Source: Nostoc sp. CHAB 5824 (lineage in GTDB: Bacteria; Cyanobacteriota; Cyanobacteriia; Cyanobacteriales; Nostocaceae). Taken from it: DNA of 64,000 nt. The position numbers and the translations under genes were made by a program. The stretch's first letter is position 1. Each line of letters opens with the position of its first letter. Positions 36,311-45,564 of this stretch are shown here, piece after piece. The notes beneath the pieces were generated by a model, which did no database searches, was not told the origin of the DNA, and saw only the letters and a program-made list of their open reading frames with translations. The stretch covers positions 1-64,000 of the forward strand of contig NZ_JAIVFT010000016.1 of assembly GCF_020829665.1 (NCBI RefSeq), in the 5' to 3' direction.

Positions 36311-36656
36311 CATTGACTCCATAAGTAACTATCTTTTCAGTACCATATTGGTCAGGTCTGACAATCAGATATTCATTGCCTTTACGGTATACAGCCGAAC
36401 TATCTCTACGATATCCAGTTTTCGGAACTCTAATTGCTTCTTTTTTATTAAAGTTATGAGCTTTGCGTAGATACTTTAATGGGTCAATTCCTTTTCTATT
36501 CGCATGGTCTAAGATACTTTAGGCAACACTGCTATAGGTAGCAGCATCCCACTCACTTATATATTGTTGAATCTCTGTCGTCTCTGTAGAAGTATAGCCT
36601 TCTAATAGCTGTATCAAAAACTGGTCAGAGATAGGTTCTTCCGGCATATATCTCAT
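36303..36656 (-). pseudogene. Small basic protein gene with in-frame stop, first of coupled pair
   Basis: From the ATG at 36656 the frame reads 45 codons (MRYMPEEPISDQFLIQLLEG and on), meets TAA at 36519-36521 (after TYSSVA), then continues in frame SILDHANRKGIDPLKYLRKA, RVPKTGYRRDSSAVYRKG, NEYLIVRPDQYGTEKIVTYG to a stop at 36303. The second half is basic and looks like a compact nucleic-acid- or toxin-type domain, but no family is recognised. Frame preservation beyond the stop suggests recent inactivation. Confidence 0.6.
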
Positions 36657-36733
36657 TTAAAAATAAAAATACCCCTCCTTACAAGCGAGGAAGGGTGGTT
36701 TTGGTTTATGCCAAAACAGGGTAAGAGTTATTT

Positions 36734-37789
36734 TTAACTAAACTGTTCAATTATTCCGCCACCTAACACTTTTTCCCCGTCGTACCACACCGCCGCTTGT
36801 CCGGGGGTGATGCTGAATTGGGGTTCATCAAACACCAAACGCACACGAGAGTTTTCCAACGGAATCACCGTCACTGGTGTAGGCGTTGAACGATAGCGAA
36901 TTTGCACTTCGGCATAAATTGGGGTCGATGGTTCAGCAATGGAAACCCAGTTTACCCGATTTACACTGCATTCTGGCTGAGTTACCTTAGTGCGATCGCC
37001 TACTACTACTTTATTATTTTCCGCATCTAATTCAATCACATACAACGGTTCGGCAGCAGCAATCCCCAAGCCTTTGCGCTGTCCAATGGTGTAGTGATGG
37101 ACACCATCATGCTGTCCCAAAATCTTGCCTGTGACATCTACAATATCGCCTGTTTTGGGAGCTAAATATTTATCCAAAAATGCCCGCATGGAACCGTTAC
37201 TTTCCACTAAGCATAAGTCTTGACTTTCTGGTTTATCAGCAGTTTTCAGTCCGTATTCAGTAGCGATGCGGCGCGTGTCAGTTTTTTCTAGTTCACCCAA
37301 AGGAAATATAGTTGCTGCAAGTAAATCTTGAGACAAATCATAGAGAAAGTATGACTGGTCTTTGTTGCGGTCAACAGCCCTTAATAATTGGTAACGTCCA
37401 GTTGCTTCGTCATAGCTAATTCGGGCATAATGACCAGTGGCGATGCGATCGCATCCCAATTCTTCACGAGCATACTGCACCATTGGCCCAAACTTCACCG
37501 TTTTATTGCACTGAGAGCAAGGCAAAGGCGTTATCCCAGCACTGTAACCAGTCACCAGGTAATCGACAATATGCGTCTGAAAGACATCTCGAATATCCAC
37601 AACCTGATGGGGAACGCCCAGTTGTTCACAAATATCAGCCGCGTCGATCATACCTTCAGAGCAACATTGACCTTTGCCTTTCATTAACCAAAGAGTCAAA
37701 CCAATCACTTCATAGCCCTGATGGTGCAGGATAGCTGCGGCGGTGGAACTGTCAACGCCACCAGAAAGACCAACGACGACTTTTTTCAT
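36734..37789 (-). CDS. mnmA: tRNA-specific 2-thiouridylase MnmA
   Basis: A 351-residue enzyme placing sulfur at C2 of the wobble uridine (U34) of tRNA-Lys, -Glu and -Gln. The PP-loop SGGVDSSTAA is at the N-terminus; GHYAR and the catalytic Cys pair (PLPCSQCNKTVKFG and SQDLCLVESNG) are present, as is the RNA-binding HHYTIGQRKGLGI and the C-terminal beta-barrel (PGQAAVWYDGEKVLGGGIIE). The ATG at 37789 is preferred over 37798. Length and motifs are complete. Confidence 0.96.
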   Translation of the reverse strand: MKKVVVGLSGGVDSSTAAAILHHQGYEVIGLTLWLMKGKGQCCSEGMIDAADICEQLGVPHQVVDIRDVFQTHIVDYLVTGYSAGITPLPCSQCNKTVKFGPMVQYAREELGCDRIATGHYARISYDEATGRYQLLRAVDRNKDQSYFLYDLSQDLLAATIFPLGELEKTDTRRIATEYGLKTADKPESQDLCLVESNGSMRAFLDKYLAPKTGDIVDVTGKILGQHDGVHHYTIGQRKGLGIAAAEPLYVIELDAENNKVVVGDRTKVTQPECSVNRVNWVSIAEPSTPIYAEVQIRYRSTPTPVTVIPLENSRVRLVFDEPQFSITPGQAAVWYDGEKVLGGGIIEQFS

Positions 37790-38062
37790 ACAAAGCACGA
37801 CAAGCTGCGTGGTTGTCCAATTCTAGCACACACTATTTCATTGCCTTGCTACCAAAGCACTTCAGTTTTAAAGTCGCTGAAGGAGCGACGCCCAATAGCC
37901 CGTCGTAGACATTGCTATTTACTCCCCTATCACCCTTATCTAAGATTAGTTACAGATGTATTTTTTGCCACGCAGATGAGTTAATTTTACGTTAACGCTA
38001 TACGGTGAACTAATTAGTTCTTGATGTAAATTGCTTAAAAATATTTTGATTATCTAACTACT

Positions 38063-39007
38063 ATGTCGAGAGTAATACCCAATCAATTTATCCCATTTCA
38101 GATGCTGTGCCAAAGTTCTGAGCGTTGGAAGCCTAATATCAGACTTCTCTTTTTGTTAGTGGGAGGATGGTTAGTACTGATTCCCGATTTTACCCCAGCA
38201 CAAGCACAAATCCTCAACAGCAACGTGCTACTGGCTCAAGAAGCAGGTGAAACTTTACCGCCACCGCCAATTCCCTTTGGTCAACAGCCATCACCACAGT
38301 TACAACCAGTCCAAGCAGTAGAGGACAATCAATTTGAGCAGGATTTTCAGCCCTCCCAACCATTACAAGACAATCAATTTGATCAGAATTTTCAACCCTC
38401 CCAACCAGTACAGGACAATCAATTTAATCCGAACTTTCAGCCTTCTCAACCTGCACAATTTAGTCAATATGACCAGAACTTTGAGCGCTACTTAGTTTAC
38501 GTAGATGGTAGTGATTTCCAGACGCTACAAGAAATCCGTCGGATTGAACCCAGTGCTTACATTCGCCAGTACCAAGGACGGAATGTAATTCAGTCAGGAG
38601 TTTTTAACAGAGTATCTAACGCCCAACAACGGGTGAGTGAACTACAGTCACGAGGGATATATAGCGCTCGGATTATCAGCTTCGCTAACGGACAGGAAAT
38701 AGAGGCAGGCAATAGAGGCTTTGTAGGCGATCGCAGTAATATAAGGGCTAGTAGGCCAGTCTCTAGATATTTTGTCGCTATTCCCACCACTTCAGAACAG
38801 TTACCTGCCATCGCAGCACAAATTAGGCAGAATATAGCCCGATTTAGCCAAGATTTAGGACGATCTGGCGGAGTCCTCGAAAGGACGCAACCACGAGGAC
38901 CACATGTAGCAGTAGGGCCTTTCCCCGATCGATTCCAAGCTGAGGAATGGAATAAATATCTGCGAAATATAGGATACGGTAATGCCAGGGTTTATTACGG
39001 AAAGTGA
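38063..39007 (+). CDS. Secreted SPOR-like protein with QF-Q-repeat linker
   Basis: A 314-residue exported protein. A signal segment (LLFLLVGGWLVLIPDFTPAQAQ) ends at about residue 49. A low-complexity linker (about 85-135) contains four copies of DNQF-QNFQPSQP-like units. The C-terminal half holds two SPOR-like modules, beginning RYLVYVDGSDFQTLQEIRRI and SRYFVAIPTTSEQLPAIAAQ, with GPHVAVGPFPDRFQAEEWNK. SPOR folds bind denuded glycan strands at division sites, so a peptidoglycan-related role is plausible. No operon partner. Confidence 0.75.
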   Translation: MSRVIPNQFIPFQMLCQSSERWKPNIRLLFLLVGGWLVLIPDFTPAQAQILNSNVLLAQEAGETLPPPPIPFGQQPSPQLQPVQAVEDNQFEQDFQPSQPLQDNQFDQNFQPSQPVQDNQFNPNFQPSQPAQFSQYDQNFERYLVYVDGSDFQTLQEIRRIEPSAYIRQYQGRNVIQSGVFNRVSNAQQRVSELQSRGIYSARIISFANGQEIEAGNRGFVGDRSNIRASRPVSRYFVAIPTTSEQLPAIAAQIRQNIARFSQDLGRSGGVLERTQPRGPHVAVGPFPDRFQAEEWNKYLRNIGYGNARVYYGK

Positions 39008-39404
39008 ATAAGTTAGGAGTGGCGAGAGTGGGCAAAACTTGTAACTCTGCTAATTTTAGATTTTGGATTGAAGGAAAAATTTAAAATCCAAAATTGAATG
39101 ACTCCCCACTTCCTTGCTTCTTAACGCAGGGATTCAATAATTACTGCTGTTGTCAATTAAACAGAACAGGATAATGCCTAGTGGAAGCAAAATTTGTAAG
39201 ATACCTAAACTCCTGGATATAACGTAGGCGATCGCAATGCCAAATAGCACTAACAAAAAAGATATTTCAAGAATTTAGAGGCAAAGCAAAATAAAAGTTT
39301 ATCTTTAATTTTTGTCCATAGTTTTAATTACGAAAGCTGCTGAAATTTTAGCAGCGAATATTATTTTTGATTGCTTCACTCCGATTTAAAAAAAAGAAGC
39401 TTAC
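39008..39404. other. Intergenic region with possible small membrane peptide
   Basis: Includes the short hydrophobic frame at 39134-39256. A stretch of short direct repeats (ATTTTAGATTTTGGATTG ... AAAATCCAAAATTGAATG) near 39050-39095 forms a weak inverted repeat that may end the SPOR gene's transcript. Confidence 0.35.
39134..39256 (-). CDS. Possible small membrane peptide (about 40 aa)
   Basis: The frame reads LLVLFGIAIAYVISRSLGI, LQILLPLGIILFCLIDNSSN, then Y and TGA. Two hydrophobic stretches suggest a small membrane protein or the tail of a lost one. There is no ATG, only TTG or GTG starts, and no clear RBS, so the call is weak. Confidence 0.2.
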   Translation of the reverse strand: MLVLFGIAIAYVISRSLGILQILLPLGIILFCLIDNSSNY

Positions 39405-39520
39405 TCAAAAACTTATAGTACTTTTAAAATCTTCATGGTCATCAGCAAGTGGAGAAATTATTTCTAAAATTCCATCTAAATAAGTTAGTCGCACACTAGT
39501 ACCTTCAGCTTTTTTAATTA
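39405..39520 (-). pseudogene. Fragment of a Uma2-family gene
   Basis: The minus strand encodes AEGTSVRLTYLDGILEIISP and LADDHEDFKSTISF before TGA at 39405-39407. This is the recognisable early part of Uma2/DUF820 proteins (SVRLTYLDGxLExMSP). Both ends of the gene are missing. It lies beside an apparently intact Uma2 gene on the opposite strand. Confidence 0.6.
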
Positions 39521-39664
39521 ATATCAACTGACAAACAGCAAAATATAAGAAGTCTTTGGAGTGACAGGTTTGGCGATGATTGGGGAATTTATGGGGCGAT
39601 CGCTCCTAGAGAGGTCTGTTGTCTCCATAATATAGATACAGGGCGTGTGATAATTAGAGGTTTT

Positions 39665-40207
39665 ATGTCCCTAACGCTTGAAGACTTGGAAAAGATGCAG
39701 CAACAGCACCCTGACTATCGCATGGAACTAGTTAAGGGTAATATTATTGTCATGAGTCCATCAGGATACGAATCAGATGAAGTCGCAGCTGAAATGGTAG
39801 CCCAGTTACGTAACTGGGTTAGACCGCGCAAACTGGGACGAACAGCAGCTTCCAGCGCTGGTTTCAGATTGCCGAATTCAGATTTACGCGCACCGGACGC
39901 CTCGTTTGTTTTAGCCGAACGCTTGCGTCGCAGTCCGAAGTCTTTTGCTCAATTGGCTCCTGATTTGACTGTAGAGGTGAAGTCCCCTAGTGATAATTTA
40001 GAGGATTTAAGAGCCAAGATTCAAGAATTTCTAAGTTTGGGAACTAAGGTAGGAATTTTGCTCAATCCAGATGAGCGGATTGTTGAAGTTTACAATTTTG
40101 GACAAGAGGCAATAATACTTCGTGATGGTGATATTTTAACAGTTCCTGAACTGCTCCCAGGATGGGAAGTACTAATTGCAGATTTATGGCCTCCAGAGTT
40201 TGACTAG
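39665..40207 (+). CDS. Uma2-family (DUF820) restriction-endonuclease-like protein
   Basis: A 180-residue protein with the full Uma2 layout: LTLEDLEKMQQQHPDYRMEL, VKGNIIVMSPSGYESD, the core FRLPNSDLRAPDASFVLAER, and the PD-(D/E)XK catalytic region DLTVEVKSPSDNLEDLRAKI. The acidic and Lys residues (D-A-S-F and E-V-K) are intact, so it could be an active nuclease; the family's biological role remains uncertain. ATG 39665 has AGAGG just upstream; GTG 39647 is an alternative. Confidence 0.85.
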   Translation: MSLTLEDLEKMQQQHPDYRMELVKGNIIVMSPSGYESDEVAAEMVAQLRNWVRPRKLGRTAASSAGFRLPNSDLRAPDASFVLAERLRRSPKSFAQLAPDLTVEVKSPSDNLEDLRAKIQEFLSLGTKVGILLNPDERIVEVYNFGQEAIILRDGDILTVPELLPGWEVLIADLWPPEFD

Positions 40208-40246
40208 GATAGTGGTAAAAGACCCTATAAAGGTAGATGGATGGAA

Positions 40247-41044
40247 CTAGAAGTTTATAGGTTTGTTATATAATTCTTTAACCTTCAGGAGTTTAAAAAC
40301 AACCGAATAGGGACGTGTTTTGCAATTGAAGAGCTTCTGGTCGTTTTCTGCAAGATGATATCGTTCTGGGGTAATTCTTGGTTCTTCAAATTCTTCCACA
40401 GAAAATCCTGCTGCCTTGAAAGCTTTCCAGTAATCGGAAAGAGGACGGTGAAACCAGATAAATGGTGTTGTAAAATGGTTCCAAGGTTGTTCGTTGCGTT
40501 GTGTCCTTTCAAAGTAAGAAGAAGCCCAACCATAAAAAAGCGTCCCATCCTCATTTACAGTCGTCGGGCTGCCTTGGGGAAAGCAAGGATGTGAGAACAC
40601 AAGAATTGCAATACCACTAAGCTTGAGAACACGATTGAATGCCCTTATTGCTCCTTCAAAATCAAGCAAATCCATGAGAACATAATTCGAGATGATAATA
40701 TCAAATTGCTTGTCTGGAAGCGACTTGAGTTCAGTGCATGAATCCAAATGAAAATCTATATCTAGATTATTTTGGCTAGCTCTGAATTGGGCAATTTCTA
40801 TCATCTGAGGTGAAAAATCTATAGCAGTTACCCTCGCCCCTTTAAGACAAAGCTGGCGTGCCAAATATCCTGTGCCACAACCAGCATCGAGGACAGACAA
40901 TCCTGCAACATTACCAACGAAACTCCATAATACTGGATCTGAGTTCAGAATTCGATTGCTGTCGCCATCTTCGCCAACTTGAATATCCCAGTCTCTAGCT
41001 CTATTATCCCAGAGTTCAAGTATTTCTTTTTCGTCAAATGCCAT
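40247..41044 (-). CDS. Class I SAM-dependent methyltransferase
   Basis: A 265-residue enzyme with SAM-binding motif I VLDAGCGTGYLARQL, acidic motif AIDFSPQMIEIA, and motif IV region FDIIISNYVLMDLLDFEGAI. The C-terminal third (WASSYFERTQRNEQPWNHFT) covers the acceptor. A good RBS (AGGAGG) precedes the ATG. Substrate is not evident; the family includes UbiE/COQ5-like and small-molecule methyltransferases. Confidence 0.85.
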   Translation of the reverse strand: MAFDEKEILELWDNRARDWDIQVGEDGDSNRILNSDPVLWSFVGNVAGLSVLDAGCGTGYLARQLCLKGARVTAIDFSPQMIEIAQFRASQNNLDIDFHLDSCTELKSLPDKQFDIIISNYVLMDLLDFEGAIRAFNRVLKLSGIAILVFSHPCFPQGSPTTVNEDGTLFYGWASSYFERTQRNEQPWNHFTTPFIWFHRPLSDYWKAFKAAGFSVEEFEEPRITPERYHLAENDQKLFNCKTRPYSVVFKLLKVKELYNKPINF

Positions 41045-41214
41045 TATTTCTTCCTCCTGAAAAGAATAATTTAACAGAAGTTAATTATTTTTACATAGAT
41101 ATCTGCTGAACTTTATGGTTCATGGTAGTGCTGTACCTAGTTGAATTGGAAGAGTAAATTTTTAATGGACGTTCAGGCTAAGTTTATCCGATCGCTTTCA
41201 TTGCGGATAGCAAA

Positions 41215-41301
41215 ACTTTGGTTAGTGGCGGTAAGGATAAAACTATCAAAATTTGGCAACTGCCATGTGATTTAGTCGCTCATCAACTGAGGGACGTGTA
41301 G
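41215..41301 (+). pseudogene. WD40-repeat remnant
   Basis: A short frame reads LVSGGKDKTIKIWQLPCDL and stops with TAG at 41299-41301. LVSGSxDKTIKIW is the hallmark end of a WD40 blade in cyanobacterial WD-repeat proteins. No more of the gene exists in the 300-bp spacer 41045-41344, so this is a residue of a deleted gene. Confidence 0.55.
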
Positions 41302-41344
41302 AATATACCTAATTTCTAATTTTCATAGCTTCAAAAGCCCAACT

Positions 41345-42094
41345 ATGACGATGCATTCCACCCTCCAACGTGCATTTACTAACCGCCGCGTTCTGAAAGT
41401 GATCAGCGGCTTGAATAACTTCGACGCGGCTAGCGTCGCTGCTACTGTCAAAGCTGCTGAATTTGGCGGTGCTACTTTTGTTGATATTGCCGCCGATCCA
41501 GGCTTAGTCCAGCTAGCTAAAAGTTTGACAAAATTACCGATTTGTGTATCAGCAGTAGAACCAGATAAATTTGTGCAAGCTGTGGCAGCTGGTGCTGATC
41601 TAATTGAAATCGGGAATTTCGATTCCTTTTATGCTCAAGGACGCCGCTTTGAGGCTCTGGAAGTGCTAGCGTTGACTAAGCAAACCCGCGCTCTCCTCCC
41701 GGAAATTACCCTATCTGTTACCGTTCCGCACATTTTGGAACTAGATCAACAGGTACAGTTAGCAGAAGAACTGGTGAAAGCTGGAGCGGACATTATTCAA
41801 ACCGAAGGCGGTACCAGCAGTAACCCAGTTCACCCTGGAACTTTAGGATTAATTGAAAAAGCTGCTCCCACCTTGGCAGCAGCTTTTGAGATTTCGCGTG
41901 TGGTGTCAGTACCAGTATTGTGTGCTTCAGGCATTTCTAGCGTTACCGCACCATTAGCGATCGCAGCTGGTGCAGCTGGTGTTGGTGTTGGTTCCGCCAT
42001 CAACCAACTTAATAGCGAAGTCGCCATGATTGCCGCTGTGCGTGGCTTAGTAGAAGCCTTAGCGACTGCTAGCAACCGCGCGATCATCGCGTAG
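41345..42094 (+). CDS. ycf23: Ycf23/DUF561 family protein
   Basis: A 249-residue TIM-barrel-like protein conserved in cyanobacteria and red-lineage plastids. It reads RRVLKVISGLNNFDAASVAA at the start, then GGATFVDIAADPGLV, IEIGNFDSFYAQGRRF, TEGGTSSNPVHPGTLGLIEK and the phosphate-binding-like VLCASGISSVTAPLAIAAGA with GVGVGSAINQL. The fold and glycine motifs resemble nicotinate or phosphoribosyl-type barrels, but no reaction has been assigned. The usual length is matched. Confidence 0.85.
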   Translation: MTMHSTLQRAFTNRRVLKVISGLNNFDAASVAATVKAAEFGGATFVDIAADPGLVQLAKSLTKLPICVSAVEPDKFVQAVAAGADLIEIGNFDSFYAQGRRFEALEVLALTKQTRALLPEITLSVTVPHILELDQQVQLAEELVKAGADIIQTEGGTSSNPVHPGTLGLIEKAAPTLAAAFEISRVVSVPVLCASGISSVTAPLAIAAGAAGVGVGSAINQLNSEVAMIAAVRGLVEALATASNRAIIA

Positions 42095-42099
42095 AAGAG

Positions 42100-42195
42100 G
42101 CAGGGGAGCAGGGGAGCAGAAAGAATAATTCTTTCCCTTTTCCCTTTTCCCTTTCCCCTTTCCCCTTTTCCCAATGCCCCATGCCCCATGCCCCC
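42100..42195. repeat. Polypyrimidine tract with CCC-TTTT units
   Basis: The stretch at about 42130-42175 alternates CCCTTTT and CCCCTTT, followed by ATGCCCC repeats at 42175-42192. Such tracts are common Nostoc spacer repeats. No coding role. Confidence 0.6.
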
Positions 42196-43344
42196 TTACC
42201 CCAAACAATCCTTCAACGCATAAATCACCTGATCTTGCTGTTGTTGTGTCAGTTCTGGGTACATAGGCAAGGATATGACTTCATGGCAAGCTTGCTCTGC
42301 TATTGGTAAGTCCCCAATTTGATAGCCCAGACTTTGATAAACTGGTTGTAAATGTAAAGGGTGGGGGTAGTAAATCATTGAACTCACGCCCTGCTCTTGC
42401 AATTGAGTACGCACCCAATCTCGATATTTGGCGCTAGAACCATTTCGCCCTTCACCTGATATGCGTATAGTGTATTGATTCCATACCCCAATACCCTCAG
42501 GTAACTCTTGGGGTGGGACGATCCCCGGAACTTGACACAGGAACTGATAGTAATAGTTGGCGATATCTCGTCGGCGATCATTCCAAATATCTAAATAACG
42601 TAGCTTAATCTGCAAAATGGCTGCTTGGAGAGCATCCAAGCGGCTATTTACACCTATTTCCTCGTGTAAATATCGAATTTTGCTCCCATGATCTCGTAGT
42701 ATTCGTAGTTTAGTAGCGATCGCTGGGTCATTAGTCGTTATTGCTCCGCCATCGCCGCAACCACCAAGATTTTTGGTAGGGTAGAAACTAAAACAACCAA
42801 TATGTCCTATGCTTCCTACTTTTTCATTAGCCCATATTGCACCTGTAGACTGAGCGCAATCTTCAATTATTGACAAATTGTGAGACTGAGCGATCGCCAT
42901 CAATGATGTCATATCCACAGGTTGTCCAAATAGGTGAACTGGGATAATCGCTTTAGTTTTGGGTGTAATCGCCGCCGCTACTTGCTCTACATCCAAATTA
43001 AACGTAGTAGCGTCAATATCAACGAAAACAGGCGTTGCACCCACGGCGCTAATTACTTCAGATGTAGCAATAAAGGTGAAAGGCGTTGTAATCACTTCAT
43101 CGCCTGCACCAATTTCTAAGACTCGTAACGCTAAGTAGAGCGCATCAGTACCAGAATTACAAGCCACACATTCACTAACAGTATTATAAGCAGCAAACTG
43201 TTGCTCAAAGCCTTCGACTAGGGGGCCGCCGATATAGCGACCAGAAGCCAAAACCTCTAAGACAGCTGCACTTACTTCTGCTTCGATGGCGGTGTATTGC
43301 TGCTTGATATCAAAGGCAGGGATGGGATTTACACTTTGGATCAT
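42196..43344 (-). CDS. DegT/DnrJ/EryC1/StrS aminotransferase
   Basis: A 382-residue PLP enzyme of the sugar-aminotransferase family, used in lipopolysaccharide or exopolysaccharide amino-sugar synthesis. The PLP Lys lies in FYPTKNLGGCGDGGA; also seen are ACNSGTDALYLALRVL, VIEDCAQSTGAIW and the late YYPHPLHLQPVY. No glycan gene is adjacent, so the target sugar cannot be inferred. Length and motifs match the family. Confidence 0.9.
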   Translation of the reverse strand: MIQSVNPIPAFDIKQQYTAIEAEVSAAVLEVLASGRYIGGPLVEGFEQQFAAYNTVSECVACNSGTDALYLALRVLEIGAGDEVITTPFTFIATSEVISAVGATPVFVDIDATTFNLDVEQVAAAITPKTKAIIPVHLFGQPVDMTSLMAIAQSHNLSIIEDCAQSTGAIWANEKVGSIGHIGCFSFYPTKNLGGCGDGGAITTNDPAIATKLRILRDHGSKIRYLHEEIGVNSRLDALQAAILQIKLRYLDIWNDRRRDIANYYYQFLCQVPGIVPPQELPEGIGVWNQYTIRISGEGRNGSSAKYRDWVRTQLQEQGVSSMIYYPHPLHLQPVYQSLGYQIGDLPIAEQACHEVISLPMYPELTQQQQDQVIYALKDCLG

Positions 43345-43653
43345 GAGTTCTTATTTTATCGGGAGATACAAAGGATGCACTTCGACAGTCAATTTTTGCT
43401 GATTGAATTGTTAATCAAAAAGGAGCTACTAAAAGACTATCGCCCAAGATACGCATCTATTAGGGTTTTTACTTAAATTGTGGCGTCAGAAACTACCGCA
43501 CATTTAATTTACAGATAGTAGGCATACTAGGTGTTTGCCATGTTAATGTTGTACCATTTTGGAATTTTGAATTGATGAAGGTGATATATATCAACCAAGA
43601 TCCAACACATCGGATCAAAGTTCCTCTTGTGTGGGCTGTGAGAAGAAAATACC
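43345..43653. other. Intergenic region before FetB-type gene
   Basis: About 310 bp between divergent genes. It should contain both promoters. No gene recognised. Confidence 0.4.
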
Positions 43654-43669
43654 AGGAGATAGAGAACCC

Positions 43670-44446
43670 ATGCAGGATCTGATCAAGCTGGATTTCGTAG
43701 ATTTAGCTATTGCTGTGGGATTGATAGCGATCGCCATTGGTTTATCTGCCTGGGAAAAATTAGGACTAGAGTTAAACTTAGCCCTTGCTACTGGGAGAAC
43801 CATCTTACAACTTCTTGTATTGGGATACATTTTAGATTTCATCTTGGCTTTGAACAATGCTTGGGCAGTTTTGGCGATATTAACAATAATGCTGACAATT
43901 ACGGCGATTGTCGCACGAAATCGCATCAGCCAAAAAATTCCTTATGTGTTGCCTTTGGTGTGGGGTGCAATTTTAATTAGTACCGTCCTGACAGTGCTTT
44001 ACACCAACTTTTTGATTGTTCAACCAGACAGATGGTATGAACCACAGTATATAATTCCCCTAGCAGGGATAGTCTTAGGTAATGCTACCAATGCAGCTGC
44101 GATCGCAGGCGAACGTCTTGTCAGCACTATTAATTCCAGCCATATCGAAATAGAAACCCATTTGAGCTTAGGTGCAACTCCAGAGCAAGCAGTTAGCCAG
44201 TATCGCAAAGATGCCATCAGAGCCGGATTGATTCCGACTCTCAATCAAATGCTCCTCATCGGTATGGTGGCAATACCAGGAATTACCACCGGACAGTTAA
44301 TAGCTGGTGTGAAACCTTTAGATGCTGTATCTTACGAAATTTTGATTATGTTCATGGTGGCTTTTGCTAACTTGTTGACAACAGTTTTAGTCACCAAGGG
44401 GTTGTGTCGTCAATTTTTTAATTCTGCCGCGCAGTTAGTCAGGTGA
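43670..44446 (+). CDS. FetB/YbbM-type ABC transporter permease (UPF0014)
   Basis: A 258-residue permease with about seven membrane helices, for example LLVLGYILDFILALNNAWAV and YIIPLAGIVLGNATNAAAIA. The motif LGATPEQAVSQYRKDAIRAG is diagnostic of the FetB/UPF0014 family, implicated in iron export and oxidative-stress resistance in E. coli. The ATPase FetA is not adjacent here and must be encoded elsewhere. ATG 43670 is chosen over GTG 43631 because AGGAG sits at 43654-43658. Confidence 0.82.
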   Translation: MQDLIKLDFVDLAIAVGLIAIAIGLSAWEKLGLELNLALATGRTILQLLVLGYILDFILALNNAWAVLAILTIMLTITAIVARNRISQKIPYVLPLVWGAILISTVLTVLYTNFLIVQPDRWYEPQYIIPLAGIVLGNATNAAAIAGERLVSTINSSHIEIETHLSLGATPEQAVSQYRKDAIRAGLIPTLNQMLLIGMVAIPGITTGQLIAGVKPLDAVSYEILIMFMVAFANLLTTVLVTKGLCRQFFNSAAQLVR

Positions 44447-44769
44447 AGCGTTAATTTACAATTTTTCTGATTTGGTAGGATGTATGAACGATTTTAAGCC
44501 TAAATTGTTTTGTGCGACATACCCATACCCACATTTTAATCATCAGATTTTTATTAGCGATGGCTTTGCTCGCACTTCTCTACGAGAGGCTGCGCCCTAA
44601 GCGTAGCTATGCCGCAAGCTTTACGACAGAGCTACGTGACCACCGCAGGCATCGCAATTAATAGTCTTGAAATAATGATGCTAGCTTGATCATAGGAGTG
44701 CTGCAAATATTTTCGGTATATTACCTGTGTCTAGACGGTAATAGGGTTTTCACTACAAGGTAAATTAAA
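44447..44769. other. Intergenic region with Nostoc repeat
   Basis: About 320 bp. Around 44570-44640 lies a repeat-like stretch (TCTCTACGAGAGGCTGCGCC and GCTATGCCGCAAGCTTTACG) of the kind seen also near 7540-7620. No gene supported. Confidence 0.4.
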
Positions 44770-45381
44770 ATGGCATTTAGTAATTACAAAAGTATTAGCA
44801 CGGTAATTAAAAAATTTCAAATCAAATATGTACAGTCTAATTTTATACTGGAATTAGATTTCCCAGTTAAACAGTCTTTCAAAGAAGAATTAGATTTGCT
44901 ATTTACAGATGGAGTTATTGATAATTCTGAAGATGCTATTTGTGAAAATCTCATTTATCCAGTATTGAAAGAAGTGTGGAAAAACTACCGAAGTAAATTA
45001 ACACTTTGGAGTCATGAAACATTAGCTTACGATGAAGATTTATCAGGCGTTCCAGACTATACGGTAACACAGCGAAACCCTCTAGGTACGATTGTTTTTG
45101 ATAAACCTTACTTTTTGACGGTTGAAGCTAAACAAGACAAATTTGAAGAAGGGTGGGGTCAGTGTTTAGCTGAAATGATCGCAGTGCAGCGAATTAATGA
45201 TGATTTTGCCAGCGATATTTTTGGGATTGTTTCTAACGGTAAAATATGGCAATTCGGAAAGTTGATTGCTGATGTGTTTACTCGGAATAGAAATTTGTAT
45301 GTAATTCAAGATTTAGATAAATTATTTGCGGCGGTTAATTATATTTTTAAACAATGTGAATTAAAAATACAAAAACAATAA
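44770..45381 (+). CDS. PD-(D/E)XK-like protein of unknown function
   Basis: A 203-residue soluble protein. The central segment DYTVTQRNPLGTIVFDKPYF leads to LTVEAKQDKFEEGWGQCLAE, a good match to a PD-(D/E)XK nuclease core (E-A-K after a strand, followed by a helix with Q). Similar proteins resemble the N-terminal part of type I restriction R subunits. No helicase or methylase is nearby. It is the first of three co-oriented nuclease-like genes. Confidence 0.65.
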   Translation: MAFSNYKSISTVIKKFQIKYVQSNFILELDFPVKQSFKEELDLLFTDGVIDNSEDAICENLIYPVLKEVWKNYRSKLTLWSHETLAYDEDLSGVPDYTVTQRNPLGTIVFDKPYFLTVEAKQDKFEEGWGQCLAEMIAVQRINDDFASDIFGIVSNGKIWQFGKLIADVFTRNRNLYVIQDLDKLFAAVNYIFKQCELKIQKQ

Positions 45382-45564
45382 CATCGTGTCATCTCCCGAC
45401 GAAATTAGAGTAATTCTTTGTTTGATTTTCCCCTTTATAACCCTTAAAACCCTATGAGATAAGAACTCAATATAATAGTTTTATAGCGAGCGTAGTTTCA
45501 ATGGAAGCACTCAGGCGGCCAGGTAGAGACCCTCAATAATCTATGTAATGAAGTTATCTTTGTA

